A model generated the notes under the pieces. The model ran no database searches and was not told the origin of the DNA. It was given only the letters and a program-made list of their open reading frames with translations. A stretch of 64,000 nucleotides of DNA from Arabidopsis thaliana (taxonomy: Eukaryota; Streptophyta; Magnoliopsida; Brassicales; Brassicaceae), in assembly GCF_000001735.4 (NCBI RefSeq), contig NC_003071.7:12703151-12767150 (forward strand), in the 5' to 3' direction. Positions 20,208-30,454 of this stretch are shown here, one piece after another; position 1 is the stretch's first letter, and each line of letters opens with the position of its first letter. Made by a program: the position numbers and the translations under genes.

Positions 20208-21452
20208 TCAAATCGTAACAGTTCGAGAAAGCTCAAAGAAAGGCGACATAGGGAATGCATTCACAAGCGAGAGTGATTCGACCTTCCCCCAAATTTGACC
20301 ATCTTCATGTTTCTCCAAAGCCACCTCAACGCACCAAACGTCTTTTCTGTAATAATCAAAACTACTCCGATAACATCCCAAAATCACCAACTTCCCACCA
20401 AAATTCGCCATTTTAGACTCGAAATAAACGAGATTAGGCCAAAACTCTAAACCCATGACAGGTCTCCAAGCTATTCCCCTTGGATCATAAACGACAATCG
20501 AAGCTCCAAAAATCTCCCGAGGAACAATCGCGTACAACAAATCATCAACCACACAAGACGACAAGTGCCAATAACTCCTCTGTGCACTTTCAGGTCCCCA
20601 AGTCTCCCATCTACGTCGCCTTGGATCGTACGCAAAACAATAGTCACCATCCATAATGTAAATCTTATTATCCAAAACCACATGTACAATAAACTTTCCA
20701 CTAGAACTAGCAAAGGAAGAGAATGGACCAGGCACAAGTTCCCATCTCTCAGTCTCTACATCGAACACTTCGACCCAATCATCAAATCGTCTCTGGCGTC
20801 CGGCGACTACGTAAATCCTTCCGTCGATCACTCCAGCGACTGCGGAGCAACGATCCCTCTTCATATTCCGGAGATGTCGACACGTATTGAATCTACAATC
20901 TATCTCAAGCACAGTACTTATGGTTTTATTGTAGCGGAAGTTATAACCACCCACTACATAAATCTTGTGACCTATTGTGACGGCAGTGCATCCAAGAAAC
21001 ATGGGAGGAAGAGATGTTACACAGTTCAATTTTAAAGAGGTATTGTTTCTCCGTTGGAGAATGAACCATCTTCCTTCTTCAAATGTTGGGTACTTGAACG
21101 TGATCAAGGTATAAAGAACCGGTTCCGTTGAGCCGATGAGCGAGCGAACTTGGAAGAGATCCTCTGAAGAGATTACTTGACGAAAGGCGTTAGAGAGGAG
21201 AGATAGCTTCGGGTAATGACATCTCCGGAGGGGTGCGATAGTGTTTTCGATTAGTACTGGTGGGATTTTTCGAGGAATCGGAGGAACATTCTCTACTTCT
21301 TCGTCTTGATGATCGTCTTCTTCATCTGCTTCATTCGGGTTCTCGTTTTGATTCTCTTTTTCTTCTTGTGGGTTCTTGTGGGGTTCTTCGGGTTTCTGGT
21401 TTGGAACGCCGCCGTTAGAGCCGTCGTCGGAAGTTTCAGAGATACTAGCCAT
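20208..21452 (-). CDS. F-box/Kelch-repeat protein (KFB array copy 3)
   Basis: Single-exon coding region of 414 residues, probably AT2G29800. The N-terminal acidic, Asn/Glu-rich region is the longest in the array (it includes NQNENPNEADEEDDHQDEEV). The F-box reads IPPVLIENTIAPLRRCHYP with LSLLSNAFRQVISSEDL. Kelch motifs include GCTAVTIGHKIYVVGG and GVIDGRIYVVAGRQRR, and a later [12 protein letters not shown]. The second Kelch motif has VAG in place of the usual IGG. A 3'-UTR intron is outlined at 20088-20186, about 21 nt after the stop. Predicted SCF receptor; target unknown. Confidence 0.9.
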   Translation of the reverse strand: MASISETSDDGSNGGVPNQKPEEPHKNPQEEKENQNENPNEADEEDDHQDEEVENVPPIPRKIPPVLIENTIAPLRRCHYPKLSLLSNAFRQVISSEDLFQVRSLIGSTEPVLYTLITFKYPTFEEGRWFILQRRNNTSLKLNCVTSLPPMFLGCTAVTIGHKIYVVGGYNFRYNKTISTVLEIDCRFNTCRHLRNMKRDRCSAVAGVIDGRIYVVAGRQRRFDDWVEVFDVETERWELVPGPFSSFASSSGKFIVHVVLDNKIYIMDGDYCFAYDPRRRRWETWGPESAQRSYWHLSSCVVDDLLYAIVPREIFGASIVVYDPRGIAWRPVMGLEFWPNLVYFESKMANFGGKLVILGCYRSSFDYYRKDVWCVEVALEKHEDGQIWGKVESLSLVNAFPMSPFFELSRTVTI

Positions 21453-21552
21453 CGCCGTGTGACGTCAGCAGCAACGAATTAACGGAAAGCGAGACTAATA
21501 AATTTGGTTTTTGAAAGAAGCTGTTACGTTGTATGTTTTTTGTGTATTTATA
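21453..21552 (-). promoter_or_regulatory. KFB copy 3 core promoter and leader
   Basis: TGACGTCA at 21460-21467, 7 nt from the ATG, and TATAAATA (minus strand) at 21545-21552, about 93 nt upstream of the ATG. Confidence 0.6.
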
Positions 21553-21899
21553 AGGAACCATATTGAGTAAATAAATACTCTCTTAAGTAACCCACGGATT
21601 TTCAGAAAAAATTGTTTAAAAAAAATGTTTAATCAGAAATAAAAATCCAAAATGATAATCTGTAATATTTTTGTTCTTCTTAAATATCTTTTTAATTCAT
21701 TAATGTATTAAATATTTAAATATCATTATCATTTAATGTTTTTTTCTTTACTTACTCATATTTTCAATATTATCTGAAATATATAAAGTTTCTTCGGAAA
21801 AAAACAAAAGAACAATTGGTAAAAAAAATTCACTTTGACGTAAAAAAAGAAATCCACTTTGAAATTTGGATGTTTTTTTCATTTTGGGGAAACTATATT

Positions 21900-22148
21900 A
21901 GCAAGTTTATTATTTTAAACAGTATTTTTTTTGTTGTAAAGCTTTTTATACGTTAATAACAATTCACCATTGGAAAAATCTTTTAAAATTGATTTAAATG
22001 TCTATTAACGTGATTACTTGACTCACAAGTCTCTGTGTTTTCTCTACTTAGAAATTCCTCGTTTGTAATTCAAGTGCTTTGTTCTCGTCGTCTTGACTGG
22101 GACACTGATGAAAAGGATACTGAGAGAGCCATTTTCTGGATATATCAA
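21900..22148. repeat. KFB distal 5' flank repeat
   Basis: Matches 26620-26848 in order (AACAATTCACCATTGGA, TTAACGTGATTACTTGACTC, then a nearly identical 88-bp stretch at 22061-22148 versus 26761-26848). More diverged copies lie near 16.6, 24.5 and 37.3 kb. Being far upstream of the genes, it marks the right-hand part of the duplication unit. Confidence 0.8.
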
Positions 22149-22156
22149 GAATCTAA

Positions 22157-22419
22157 GAGCATCTCTATCGGCAAAAGTGGTAGAGAGTATCTTAAAAAAT
22201 AAATAAATTAATATTTTAATCAAATTAATATATTTTAATTAGTTTAAAGTAAATGAACCATTAGTTTAATGACAACTCTCAATAAATGCTGAGAATCGTC
22301 TCTCCTGCCAGAAACGTTTCTCCACTTTTCTCTCCTTCTTCCTTCTCTCCTACTTTTTCTCTTTTTAATTATTATTTAATTGATGAGTATCTCAATCAGA
22401 TATTCCGATGGAGATGGTC
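22157..22419. mobile_element. PIF/Harbinger-like MITE, 263 bp, with TAA target duplication
   Basis: Left end GAGCATCTCTATCGG and right end CCGATGGAGATGGTC are inverted repeats with few mismatches, flanked on both sides by TAA (22154-22156 and 22420-22422). The surrounding sequence is a copy of the PPR coding region, whose parent reads AAGAATCTAAGGGTGTGTGG at about 11810-11829. The empty site can therefore be inferred, and the TAA is confirmed as a target-site duplication. No coding capacity. Confidence 0.85.
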
Positions 22420-22480
22420 TAAGTGTGTGTATAGATTGTCATTCAGTTGGCAAGCTAAAACCTCAGCTGTATGATAATGT
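22420..22480 (+). pseudogene. Fragment of the PPR DYW domain
   Basis: GTGTGTATAGATTGTCATTC, AGTTGGCAAGCTAAAACCTC and AGCTGTATGATA follow the parent at about 11823-11875, which encodes the [17 protein letters not shown] segment. The copy begins before the MITE (AAGAATCTAAG, 22147-22157), continues after it, then jumps to the KFB 3' flank near 22480. It is a non-functional host gene fragment. Confidence 0.85.
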
Positions 22481-22951
22481 TAACAAAATCACTCTGTTTT
22501 GCTTAATCTCTAAACCAAAATTTCATATTGCTCATATAGTAAAACCAGATCAAACAGGTTTTCGTCAAATCTGATTGTGATTACTTACAGAAGAATGTTA
22601 GTGAAACTACACAAAAAATCAGAAGATAGCTAAGTAAAGCTGCATTTCAACAAGTTTCATAAGAATTTTTGTAGAAAGGCTAAAAACAATAATGGTCTAT
22701 TGTGCACAAAAGTACTCTATAAGGAGGTGTCAGATATAAAAGCTTCTGAACCACTTTTGCTCTCATATCAACAAAGCTGCTAAAACAATAGATGTAATAA
22801 AAGATCTTCCACCTGCAAGTTCATGAAACCCTAACTAAGACTTGAGACTCAAGAAAATGTCTCAACATCATTATTATCATTATGAATAGGTCAAACTCGT
22901 CATAGAAACATACCTGGAAGTAATGCACGAAACCATCCCACGATCGAATCA

Positions 22952-24103
22952 TCAAACCGTAACAGATCGACTAAGCGCAATCAAAGGCCACTTGCTGGAT
23001 GACAGCACAACCGATCTTGATTCGACATGACCCCAAATATCACCATCTTCACGTTTTTCCAGTGCAATCTCTATGCACCAAATGTCTTTTTCCAAGTAAC
23101 TATCCTTACGATCCCGGCTCTGATTACCGCCCAAAATCACCAACTTACCACCAAAATTCGCCATTCTAGACTCATAGTAAACGAGATTAGGCAAATCAGA
23201 ACTTTGTACACCCTTCACAGGTCTCCAAACCATACCCTTTGGATCATACACGACAATCGGATATCCATGAGAACACGTAGAATCAACGGTACACAACATA
23301 TCATTAACCACACAACACGACTCGTACCTCCTCTGTTGACTTCTACGTCCCCATGCCTCAAATCTACGTTTTCTTGGTTCGTAAGTCAAACAAAACAGAG
23401 GATCCAAAATGTAAATCTTCTGTTCCATTACCGCATATTGACTAAACTCTACACTCTCACTTGCAACGTTAGGGTATGGACCAGGCACAGTTTCCCAACT
23501 CTCATTCTCTACATCGAACACTTCAACCCAATCATTATATCGTTTCTTGCAACCTCCGATTACGTAAATCTTTCCATCAATCACTCCCGCGGCTGCGCCA
23601 CCGCGATCCCTTTGCATACTAGGGAGCTCACGATACGTATGGAATCTACAATCGATGACAATCATAGTCGATACAGGTTGATTCAAGCCGATGAATCCAC
23701 CGAGTACATACATCTTGTAATCGATTGTGACAACAGCAGATCCAGGAAGCATTGAAGGAAGTGAAGTGATTTGTTTGAACTGTAATGAGATTCGATGGAG
23801 AATGTACCAGCTTGGGAGATCAAAAGGTGGGAATCCGATTGAGGTATAAAGAACCGGTTCGGTGAAGCCTAGGCGCGAGCGTGTTTGGAAGAGTTCCGGT
23901 GAAGAGATTAGGTCACGATAGGCTTTGGAGATGAGAGATAGCTTCGGGTAGTGATATCTCCGGACGAGTGCGACGATGATTACGATGAGTTCTTCTGGAA
24001 GTTCTTTAGGAATCGGAGGAATATTCTCTTCTTCTTCTTGAGGTTTCTTGTTTGCAGCGCCGCCATTAGAGCCCTCGTCGGAAGTTTCAGAGATTACAGC
24101 CAT
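22952..24103 (-). CDS. F-box/Kelch-repeat protein (KFB array copy 4)
   Basis: Single-exon coding region of 383 residues, probably AT2G29810. Short acidic N-terminus; F-box [19 protein letters not shown] with [17 protein letters not shown]; Kelch motifs [16 protein letters not shown] and [16 protein letters not shown], and later [16 protein letters not shown]. The third Kelch-like segment contains [19 protein letters not shown]. Ends in SVTV. A 3'-UTR intron is outlined at 22813-22913. Predicted SCF receptor. The TATA-containing upstream part of the promoter seen in the other copies is missing here. Confidence 0.9.
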
Positions 24104-24118
24104 CGCCGTGTGACGTCA
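24104..24118 (-). promoter_or_regulatory. KFB copy 4 leader with TGACGTCA
   Basis: TGACGTCA at 24111-24118 is conserved 7 nt upstream of the ATG. The TATAAATA box found 70-95 nt upstream in other copies is not visible at the matching place. Confidence 0.5.
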
Positions 24119-25211
24119 GCAGCGAATTAACGTAAAGCGAGAGCCTAATCCGAGTTTTGAATAAAAGAAACAATAATATGATAACTGAGAGTATTAAATC
24201 AGTTTTTATACAATAATGTATTTCTATAAGTACTTCTCATATTTTCAATGTTTTAGGAATCAATAAACAATTAACGAGTTTCTTCAAAAATGCAATTGGT
24301 AAAAGATAATCAGTTTTTGCATGTGATTTTTTTATTCGGAAAATATTTTTTTAACGGTGGTTTGTAAAATTTAGTTTTCTTTTAAGTTTTGTGCAAACAA
24401 AAATCATTAATGGAAGAATTTATAAAATAAAAAAATGTGTCAAATGTATCTCACAAGTCTCTTTGTTCTCTCTTTAACATTGGTTTCAATTTTTAATTTT
24501 CTTTTAAGCTTTTTTTACCTATGAAAATTGAGTCAAACGTCTATGAACGTGACTCACAAGTCTCTTTGTTCTCTACGTATAAGCCCTAATCTGCCTTCAG
24601 GACTTTGTATTTCCACACTTTTATATTGTAGTTACTCATAAAATAAATAACACCGGTTAACTAAATCACTATGTTTTGCTTCATATCTAAACCCACATTT
24701 TCATTTTGCTCATATAGTAAAAGCAGATTAGGTTTCATTAGTGTAAATTAAACTAATCTGCTTACTTAGACAAAAGTTATATATCTAAAAAGCAAACAGA
24801 AAGAAGTTGAGACCATGTTAGAGCAAAAAAAACCAAAAGAGTAAAGATGCATTTCAACAAGTCTCAAGAAATTTGTGTATAAAAGGCTAAAAGAGTGGCC
24901 AAACTCTACATAAAGCTAATTTTGTCACAAGAAGTATTCACATCGTGCACAAATGTTAAGAAGAACGAGTTATTCTTCAATGTGTCAGATAAGAGTTTCT
25001 GCATCACTTTTGCTTCATATCAACAAGCTGCTAAAACAGTAGATGTAATAAAAGATGAGTAAAGATCCTTCACCTGCAAATTCATGAAAGTCTAACTAAG
25101 TCTTGAGGCTAAAATAAACATCATAATTTAACATCAATAGTACTCCAAACTCATCACAGAAACATATATACCTGCTGCTACTGCAAGAAACCACCAACCA
25201 CGATCGAATTA

Positions 25212-26378
25212 TCAAAAAGTAACAGTTTGACAAAGCCGAATGTAAGGCAACATCATATCGTCCCTAAACACGCGCGAGTTTGATTCAACCACCCCCCAAA
25301 TATGACCTCCTTGACGTGCTTCCAACGCAATCACTATGCACAAAATATGCTTAAACGTCCCAAGACAGGTGCAGAAAATCACCAACTTCCCACCAAAATT
25401 CGCTATCTTGGACCAACATTGACTGAGAATAGGCAAATGAAAACCCATCACAGGTCTCCAAACCGATTCATTCGGATAATATACCACTATCGGATGTCCA
25501 AGAGAACACGTAAGATCAACTGTATACAACAACTCTCCAATCACAGTAAACGACGACAACGGGTGCCAAAATCTCGTCAACTCACTTGCAACACCCCATG
25601 ACTGCCATAAACCTTGTACTGGTTTGTAAGCAAAACAACCCCAACGATCCAAAGCGAAAATCCTCCCCTGCATCACCACATATGTAGAAAATACTCCATT
25701 CGCACTAGCATCGTTAGGGCATACACTAGACACAGTTTCCCAACTCTCAGTCGTCGCATTGAACACTTCAACCCAATCAGCATCTTGTTTCTTGCGTCCT
25801 CCGATCACATAAATCCTTCCGCCAATTTCTCCGGCGGCTGCACGGTAACGAGCCCTTTTCATATCCGGGAGATAGTTCCACGTATGGTTTCTGCAGTCGA
25901 TGACAATCACAGTCGATACATGATGATTCAAGCCGATGGTACCTCCCATTACATACATCTTGTATCCGATTGTGACCACAGCTGCTCCAAGTAACACTGT
26001 AGGAAGTGAACGGATTCTGTGTAATTCTAATGGGAAGTTGCTCCAACGAAGAAAGAACCAGCTTAGGGGAGTCTGTGTGGATCCGATTAAGGCATAAAGA
26101 ACCGGTTCGTTGAAGCCGAGGAGCGAGCGCGTTCGGAATAGTTTATCCGAAGTGATTACTTGACGAAAGTCTCTGGAGACGAGAGATATATACGGGTAAT
26201 AACATCTTGGGATGTGTGCGATGAGTCTTTCGATGAGTTCTTCTGGAAGTTCTAGAAGATTCCGAAGATTCTCTACTTCTTCTTGAGGATTCTCGTTTTG
26301 ATTATCTTCTCCTTCTTGAGGATTATTGTTTGGATCGTCGCCGTTAGGGCCATCGAGAATTTCATGGAGTACAACCAT
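25212..26378 (-). CDS. F-box/Kelch-repeat protein (KFB array copy 5)
   Basis: Single-exon coding region of 388 residues, probably AT2G29820. It belongs to a second subgroup with copies 6 and 7: N-terminus MVVLHEILDGPNGDDPNNN, F-box LPEELIERLIAHIPRCYYP with ISLVSRDFRQVITSDKL, Kelch motifs GAAVVTIGYKMYVMGG and GEIGGRIYVIGGRKKQ. The C-terminal MANFGGKL element is [12 protein letters not shown] here. Ends QTVTF. A 3'-UTR intron is outlined at 25074-25171. Predicted SCF receptor; target unknown. Confidence 0.9.
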   Translation of the reverse strand: MVVLHEILDGPNGDDPNNNPQEGEDNQNENPQEEVENLRNLLELPEELIERLIAHIPRCYYPYISLVSRDFRQVITSDKLFRTRSLLGFNEPVLYALIGSTQTPLSWFFLRWSNFPLELHRIRSLPTVLLGAAVVTIGYKMYVMGGTIGLNHHVSTVIVIDCRNHTWNYLPDMKRARYRAAAGEIGGRIYVIGGRKKQDADWVEVFNATTESWETVSSVCPNDASANGVFSTYVVMQGRIFALDRWGCFAYKPVQGLWQSWGVASELTRFWHPLSSFTVIGELLYTVDLTCSLGHPIVVYYPNESVWRPVMGFHLPILSQCWSKIANFGGKLVIFCTCLGTFKHILCIVIALEARQGGHIWGVVESNSRVFRDDMMLPYIRLCQTVTF

Positions 26379-26465
26379 CGCCGCCGTGTGACGTTAGCAG
26401 CAACGAATTAACTGAAAGAGAGACTAATTCGGTATTTGTGAAAAAAGTGTTGTTGTGTATTTATA
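26379..26465 (-). promoter_or_regulatory. KFB copy 5 core promoter and leader
   Basis: The palindrome has decayed to TGACGTTA (plus strand) at 26389-26396, a change shared with copies 6 and 7. TATAAATA (minus strand) at 26458-26465 is intact, about 80 nt upstream of the ATG. Confidence 0.55.
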
Positions 26466-26599
26466 AAGGAAACCAAAATTTCATTTCACTATTCCATCTC
26501 AGAAAAAATTGCAAATAAAGAATTTGTATTAAATCATTTTTCTTCTTCTTAATTAGGGTCTCGTTATACATCATCATTTTTTTTGTTATGTGTTTTTCT

Positions 26600-26850
26600 T
26601 GGGAAACTAGAAAAGTTTATTATTTTAAACAGTTATATTATTTTATACGATAATAACAATTCACCATTGGATAAATCTACAAAAATTGATTCAAATGTAT
26701 ATTAACGTGATTACTTGACTCACAAGTCTCTCTGTTCTCTCTCTCTACGTTGGTATCCTCGTTTGTAATTCAAGTGCTTTGTTCTCGTCGTCTTGACTGG
26801 GACACTGATGAAAAGGATACTGAGAGAGCCATTTTGCTAGATATATCAAC
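26600..26850. repeat. KFB distal 5' flank repeat, second close copy
   Basis: Partner of 21900-22148; the 88-bp segment 26761-26848 is almost identical. It contains a short open stretch reading about LDWDTDEKDTERAILLDIS on the plus strand, conserved in most of the other copy, which looks coding-like but has no recognisable parent in this window. Confidence 0.7.
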
Positions 26851-27260
26851 CGGTTAACTAAATCCCTCTATTTTGCTTAAGCACATTGAGTCTTTTAAAA
26901 ATGAGAACAGAGTTTCATACAAATAACATAACCTTCTCTTTATGTATGTTGTACATAGATAACTTCACCTTTCATCAGGACTTTGTAATCCCACACTTTC
27001 ATATTGTAGTTACCCATAAAACCATCTGTTAACTAAATCACTCTGTTTTGCTTCATAATCAAACCAAAATTTTATATTGCTCATAGATTAGAAGCAGATT
27101 AGGTTTCATTAGTGTAAACTGATCTGCTTAATTACACAAGGCTAAGTTCCTGAAACCCTAACTAAGACTTGAGGCTAAAGAAACTATCTGAAACACCAGA
27201 ATTCATCATCAATAGTCCAAAGTCCAAACTCATCACAGAAACATACCTGCAAGCGTAACA

Positions 27261-28412
27261 TCAAACCATAACAGTTCGACAAAGCTCAATGACATGCCTC
27301 ATCGGCAAGTCCCTTGACACAATCGAGACTGATTTAACCACCCCCCAAATCTGATCTCCTTGACGTGTTTCCAACGCAATCTCTACGCACCAAATTTCGG
27401 AAGAAGACTCAGAACAGTCGCCCCCGCCCAAAATCACCAACTTCCCATCAAAATTCGCCAACGTAGACGTATATTCAGTGAGAATAGGCAAATGAGCAGT
27501 ATCTACACCCATCACAGGTCTCCAAACCAATTCATTCGGATAATATACCACTATTGGATGTTCAAGAGCACACGTAAGATCAAGTGCATACAACAAATCT
27601 CCAACCACACAAGACGACGACGAGTGCCAAAATCTCATCAACTCACTTCCATCATCCCATGACTCCCATAAACCTTGTACTGGTTCGTAAGAAAAACAAC
27701 ACTCAAGATCCAAAATGAAAAGCCTCCCCTGCATCACCACATACGTAATAAACTCTCCATTCTCATTAGCATCGTTAGGGCATTCGCTAGGCACAGTTTC
27801 CCAACTCTGAGTCGTCACATCAAACACTTCAACCCAATCAGCATCTTGTTTCTTGCAGCCTCCGATCACATAAATCCTTCCGTCAATTATTCCGGTGGCT
27901 GCACGGCAACGAGCCCTTTTCATATCCGGGAGATACTTCCAAGTATGGAATCTGCAGTCGATGACAATTACATTCGATGATGCAGGATGATTATAGCCGA
28001 TGCAACCACCCATTACATACATCTTGTAGTCTATTGTGACCACAGCTGCACCAGATAACATTGGAGGAAGTGAACGGATTCTGTGTAATTGTAATGGGAA
28101 GTTGCTCCGACGAAGAAAGAACCAGCTTGGGCGAGTATACGCTTGGAATCCGATTAAGGCATAAAGAACCGGTTCGGTGAAGCCGAGGTTCGAGCGTGCT
28201 ACGTAGAGCTCCTGCGAAGTGATTAAGTGACGAAAGGCTCTGGAGACGAGGGATAGCGATGGGTAATGACATCTTGGGATGAGTGCGACGATGCTTGCGA
28301 TGAGTTCTTCTGGAAGTTGTAGAAGAATCGGAAGATTCTCTACTTCTTCTTGAGGATTCTCGTTTTGATTATCTTCATTAGGATCGCCGGGAATTTCAGA
28401 GAGTACAACCAT
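27261..28412 (-). CDS. F-box/Kelch-repeat protein (KFB array copy 6)
   Basis: Single-exon coding region of 383 residues, probably AT2G29830. F-box LPEELIASIVALIPRCHYP with LSLVSRAFRHLITSQEL; Kelch motifs [16 protein letters not shown] and [17 protein letters not shown]-terminal [16 protein letters not shown] replaces the usual MANFGGKL. The 3'-UTR donor (AG|GTATGT at about 27247) is present, but the matching acceptor and much of the 3' flank were lost in a deletion, so this transcript must end or splice differently from its paralogues. Predicted SCF receptor. Confidence 0.9.
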   Translation of the reverse strand: MVVLSEIPGDPNEDNQNENPQEEVENLPILLQLPEELIASIVALIPRCHYPSLSLVSRAFRHLITSQELYVARSNLGFTEPVLYALIGFQAYTRPSWFFLRRSNFPLQLHRIRSLPPMLSGAAVVTIDYKMYVMGGCIGYNHPASSNVIVIDCRFHTWKYLPDMKRARCRAATGIIDGRIYVIGGCKKQDADWVEVFDVTTQSWETVPSECPNDANENGEFITYVVMQGRLFILDLECCFSYEPVQGLWESWDDGSELMRFWHSSSSCVVGDLLYALDLTCALEHPIVVYYPNELVWRPVMGVDTAHLPILTEYTSTLANFDGKLVILGGGDCSESSSEIWCVEIALETRQGDQIWGVVKSVSIVSRDLPMRHVIELCRTVMV

Positions 28413-28497
28413 CGCCGCCGTGTGACGTTAGTAGGAGCAACGAATTAACTGATCAAAGAGAGACTAATTGTGAAAAAATGTTGTTTGTGTATTTATA
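28413..28497 (-). promoter_or_regulatory. KFB copy 6 core promoter and leader
   Basis: TGACGTTA at 28423-28430 (variant of the family palindrome) and TATAAATA (minus strand) at 28490-28497, about 80 nt upstream of the ATG. Confidence 0.55.
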
Positions 28498-28669
28498 AGG
28501 AAACCAAAATGTCATTTCACTAGGTATCTCTCATTGCACTCATCGCATTCAGAAACTTCGTTTCAAGAAAAGGTTTATTTCCTTTTAAAATAAAATTCCG
28601 AATATATAAGTTGTATTAAATCATGTTTCTTGTTCTTTAGTCTCGTTCGTTATACATTATCATTTTGCT

Positions 28670-28945
28670 TCATTTCTAAATCAAGATTTTATTTTGCTCA
28701 TAGATTAAAAGCAGATTCGGTTTCATTAGTGTAAACTGATCTGCTTAATTACACAAAAGTCATATGTATCTAAAAGCAAACAAGAAGAATTTGGGACCCA
28801 AAAGCTAACGATGCATTTCAACAAGTCTCATAAGAATTTTTGTATAAAAGGATAAAAGAGTGGCCAACTCCACACAAGGCTAATTCTCTCAGAGTAATCA
28901 CATTGTGCACAAAGATTAAGAAGAACGAAGTACTCTTTAAGGTAC
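28670..28945. repeat. Orphan KFB 3' flank (no F-box gene attached)
   Basis: TTGCTCATAGATTAAAAGCA, GATGCATTTCAACAAGTCTC, AAAAGAGTGGCCAACTCCAC and AAGATTAAGAAGAACGAAGT reproduce the flank found left of each F-box/Kelch gene. To its right is the RING gene instead of an F-box gene. The matching upstream flank resumes at 30455. Confidence 0.8.
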
Positions 28946-29236
28946 ATGTTTTTGTATGTATGAGCTTGTGTCGTATACTCAGGAGAGAGTTTAGGCATTT
29001 TGTGTATAAGAGATGTTGTCTAGGAACCATATACATGAATGATACCAATATATATTTAACGTTTTTATAGATCTTCTTAATTGTAGCTTTTCAAAACTCT
29101 TTTGATTAATATCAATCTTATCATGATAGTAATTACTAGCTTGTTGACAAAAACAAAACCCAAAAGGGCGTTACGAACGAGATTACATGGGTACAAAACG
29201 GAAAAAGACTCCGGTGACAGAACCAAACTAGCTAGT

Positions 29237-30051
29237 TCATTGATCTTCACATGGCAACTTGAAACGACATAGAGGACAATCGTGATTGGTCTCAAACCAC
29301 TTCAGGGCACACTCATCGTCAAACTCGTGTCCACATGGTAGAGCCACAATGCTTCTTCCGTCGTCAAACTCTTCTAGACAAATACTACACATTTCATTCT
29401 CACCTACGACATCACTAGCCTTCTTGTATGTTTTCCTATTTAAAGACTCAACAGCGAGCTTGCTCGCAGGTTTTAACCTGGCAGTATTGGTCTCATTGAA
29501 TGAAGCTTGCAAAACTTGTTCAAACTGAGGATGAAACGCTTCCTCAGTTTGATGATCGAAGTCGTGCTCATAGCGTGGCAACCAGTGGAATAGAACTTCT
29601 TGAGGCTGATATGGAGATGATTGTCCGTAAAAAACGTTAGGATCCTGCTCATAGCCTAAGTATGGCAATCCGTGAAATGGAACAAATCCTCCCAGCTGAG
29701 ACGAAGATGCTTCTCCATAAGAAAAGTTAACATCGTGCTCATACCTTAAGTGTGGAAGCTCGTAGAATGGAACACCTCGGCCAGGCTGAGATGAAGATGA
29801 TTCTCCATAGAAAAAGTTGGCATCGTTCTCAACCTCCAAACCTAGATCCTCATTGAGCGAGACTTGATCAACTTCTTCAGCGTGATCAGATGGAGCTGCT
29901 TCTTCAGTTTGTTCTGGAGGAATAACGGTGGTAAGAGTCATCGACACTCTTAAAGCACAAGCTGGAGTATAATCATCAGAGGAAGTTAATTCATCGACGA
30001 ATCGATACAACTCTAGTAACACATGGAAAACATCAGTGGGAGCGATTTTTC
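29237..30051 (-). CDS. RING-finger protein (putative E3 ubiquitin ligase), 5' end uncertain
   Basis: Probably AT2G29840. The C-terminus carries a RING: CSICLEEFDDGRSIVALPCG, then HEFDDECALKWF and CPLC. The metal-ligand order is C, C, C, H, then Asp where RING-H2 has His, then C, C, C, so it fits the RING-D class of plant RING proteins. RING proteins recruit E2 enzymes for ubiquitin transfer. The middle holds degenerate repeats of about 30 residues (for example NFFYGESSSSQ, NFSYGEASSSQ and NVFYGQSSPYQ). The frame is open upstream of 30022 to 30118 without any ATG; the first in-frame ATG is at 29941 (MTLTTVIPP). GKIAPTDVFHVLLELYRFVD looks coding, so an upstream exon joined at an acceptor near 30052 is the better model. 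Confidence 0.7.
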
Positions 30052-30068
30052 CTGATCTATTGGGGATA

Positions 30069-30272
30069 TGTGTAATCCGATTAGGATTAGTACAATATCT
30101 TTGGTGATAGAGTTTCTAACCTATATTTTAGGGATTTATGTTTGTCTCTTAATAGAGATCATTGTGTATAAATACGATAGTTAGTGAATCAATAAAAAGC
30201 AAGTCAGTTGAATACCTAATCCTATTATATAGGGTTCTCTTGAATTAAATCATTCATATAATTATAACAGAG
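30069..30272. mobile_element. Possible solo LTR (Copia-like), old and broken
   Basis: About 200 bp beginning TGTGTAATCC and ending TATAACA. It contains TGTATAAATA followed at short distance by AATAAAA, an arrangement typical of the promoter/poly(A) region of plant LTRs. No internal element or clear flanking duplication is seen. The assignment rests on composition and layout only. Confidence 0.25.
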
Positions 30273-30454
30273 AGGCTAGATCGAGGGTATATATAACTTT
30301 AGTAGAAAATCTAATACTATTGGGATTTGATATCAGTTTCCATTTTTATAATTTTGTTTTCCTAATCTTTTTAGTTTCTACTTTCCTTTTTGTTTGTTAT
30401 TTTGTTAGAGATTTAGCTTTCAATTAATGTTGTGATTAGGAATACATGATAATT

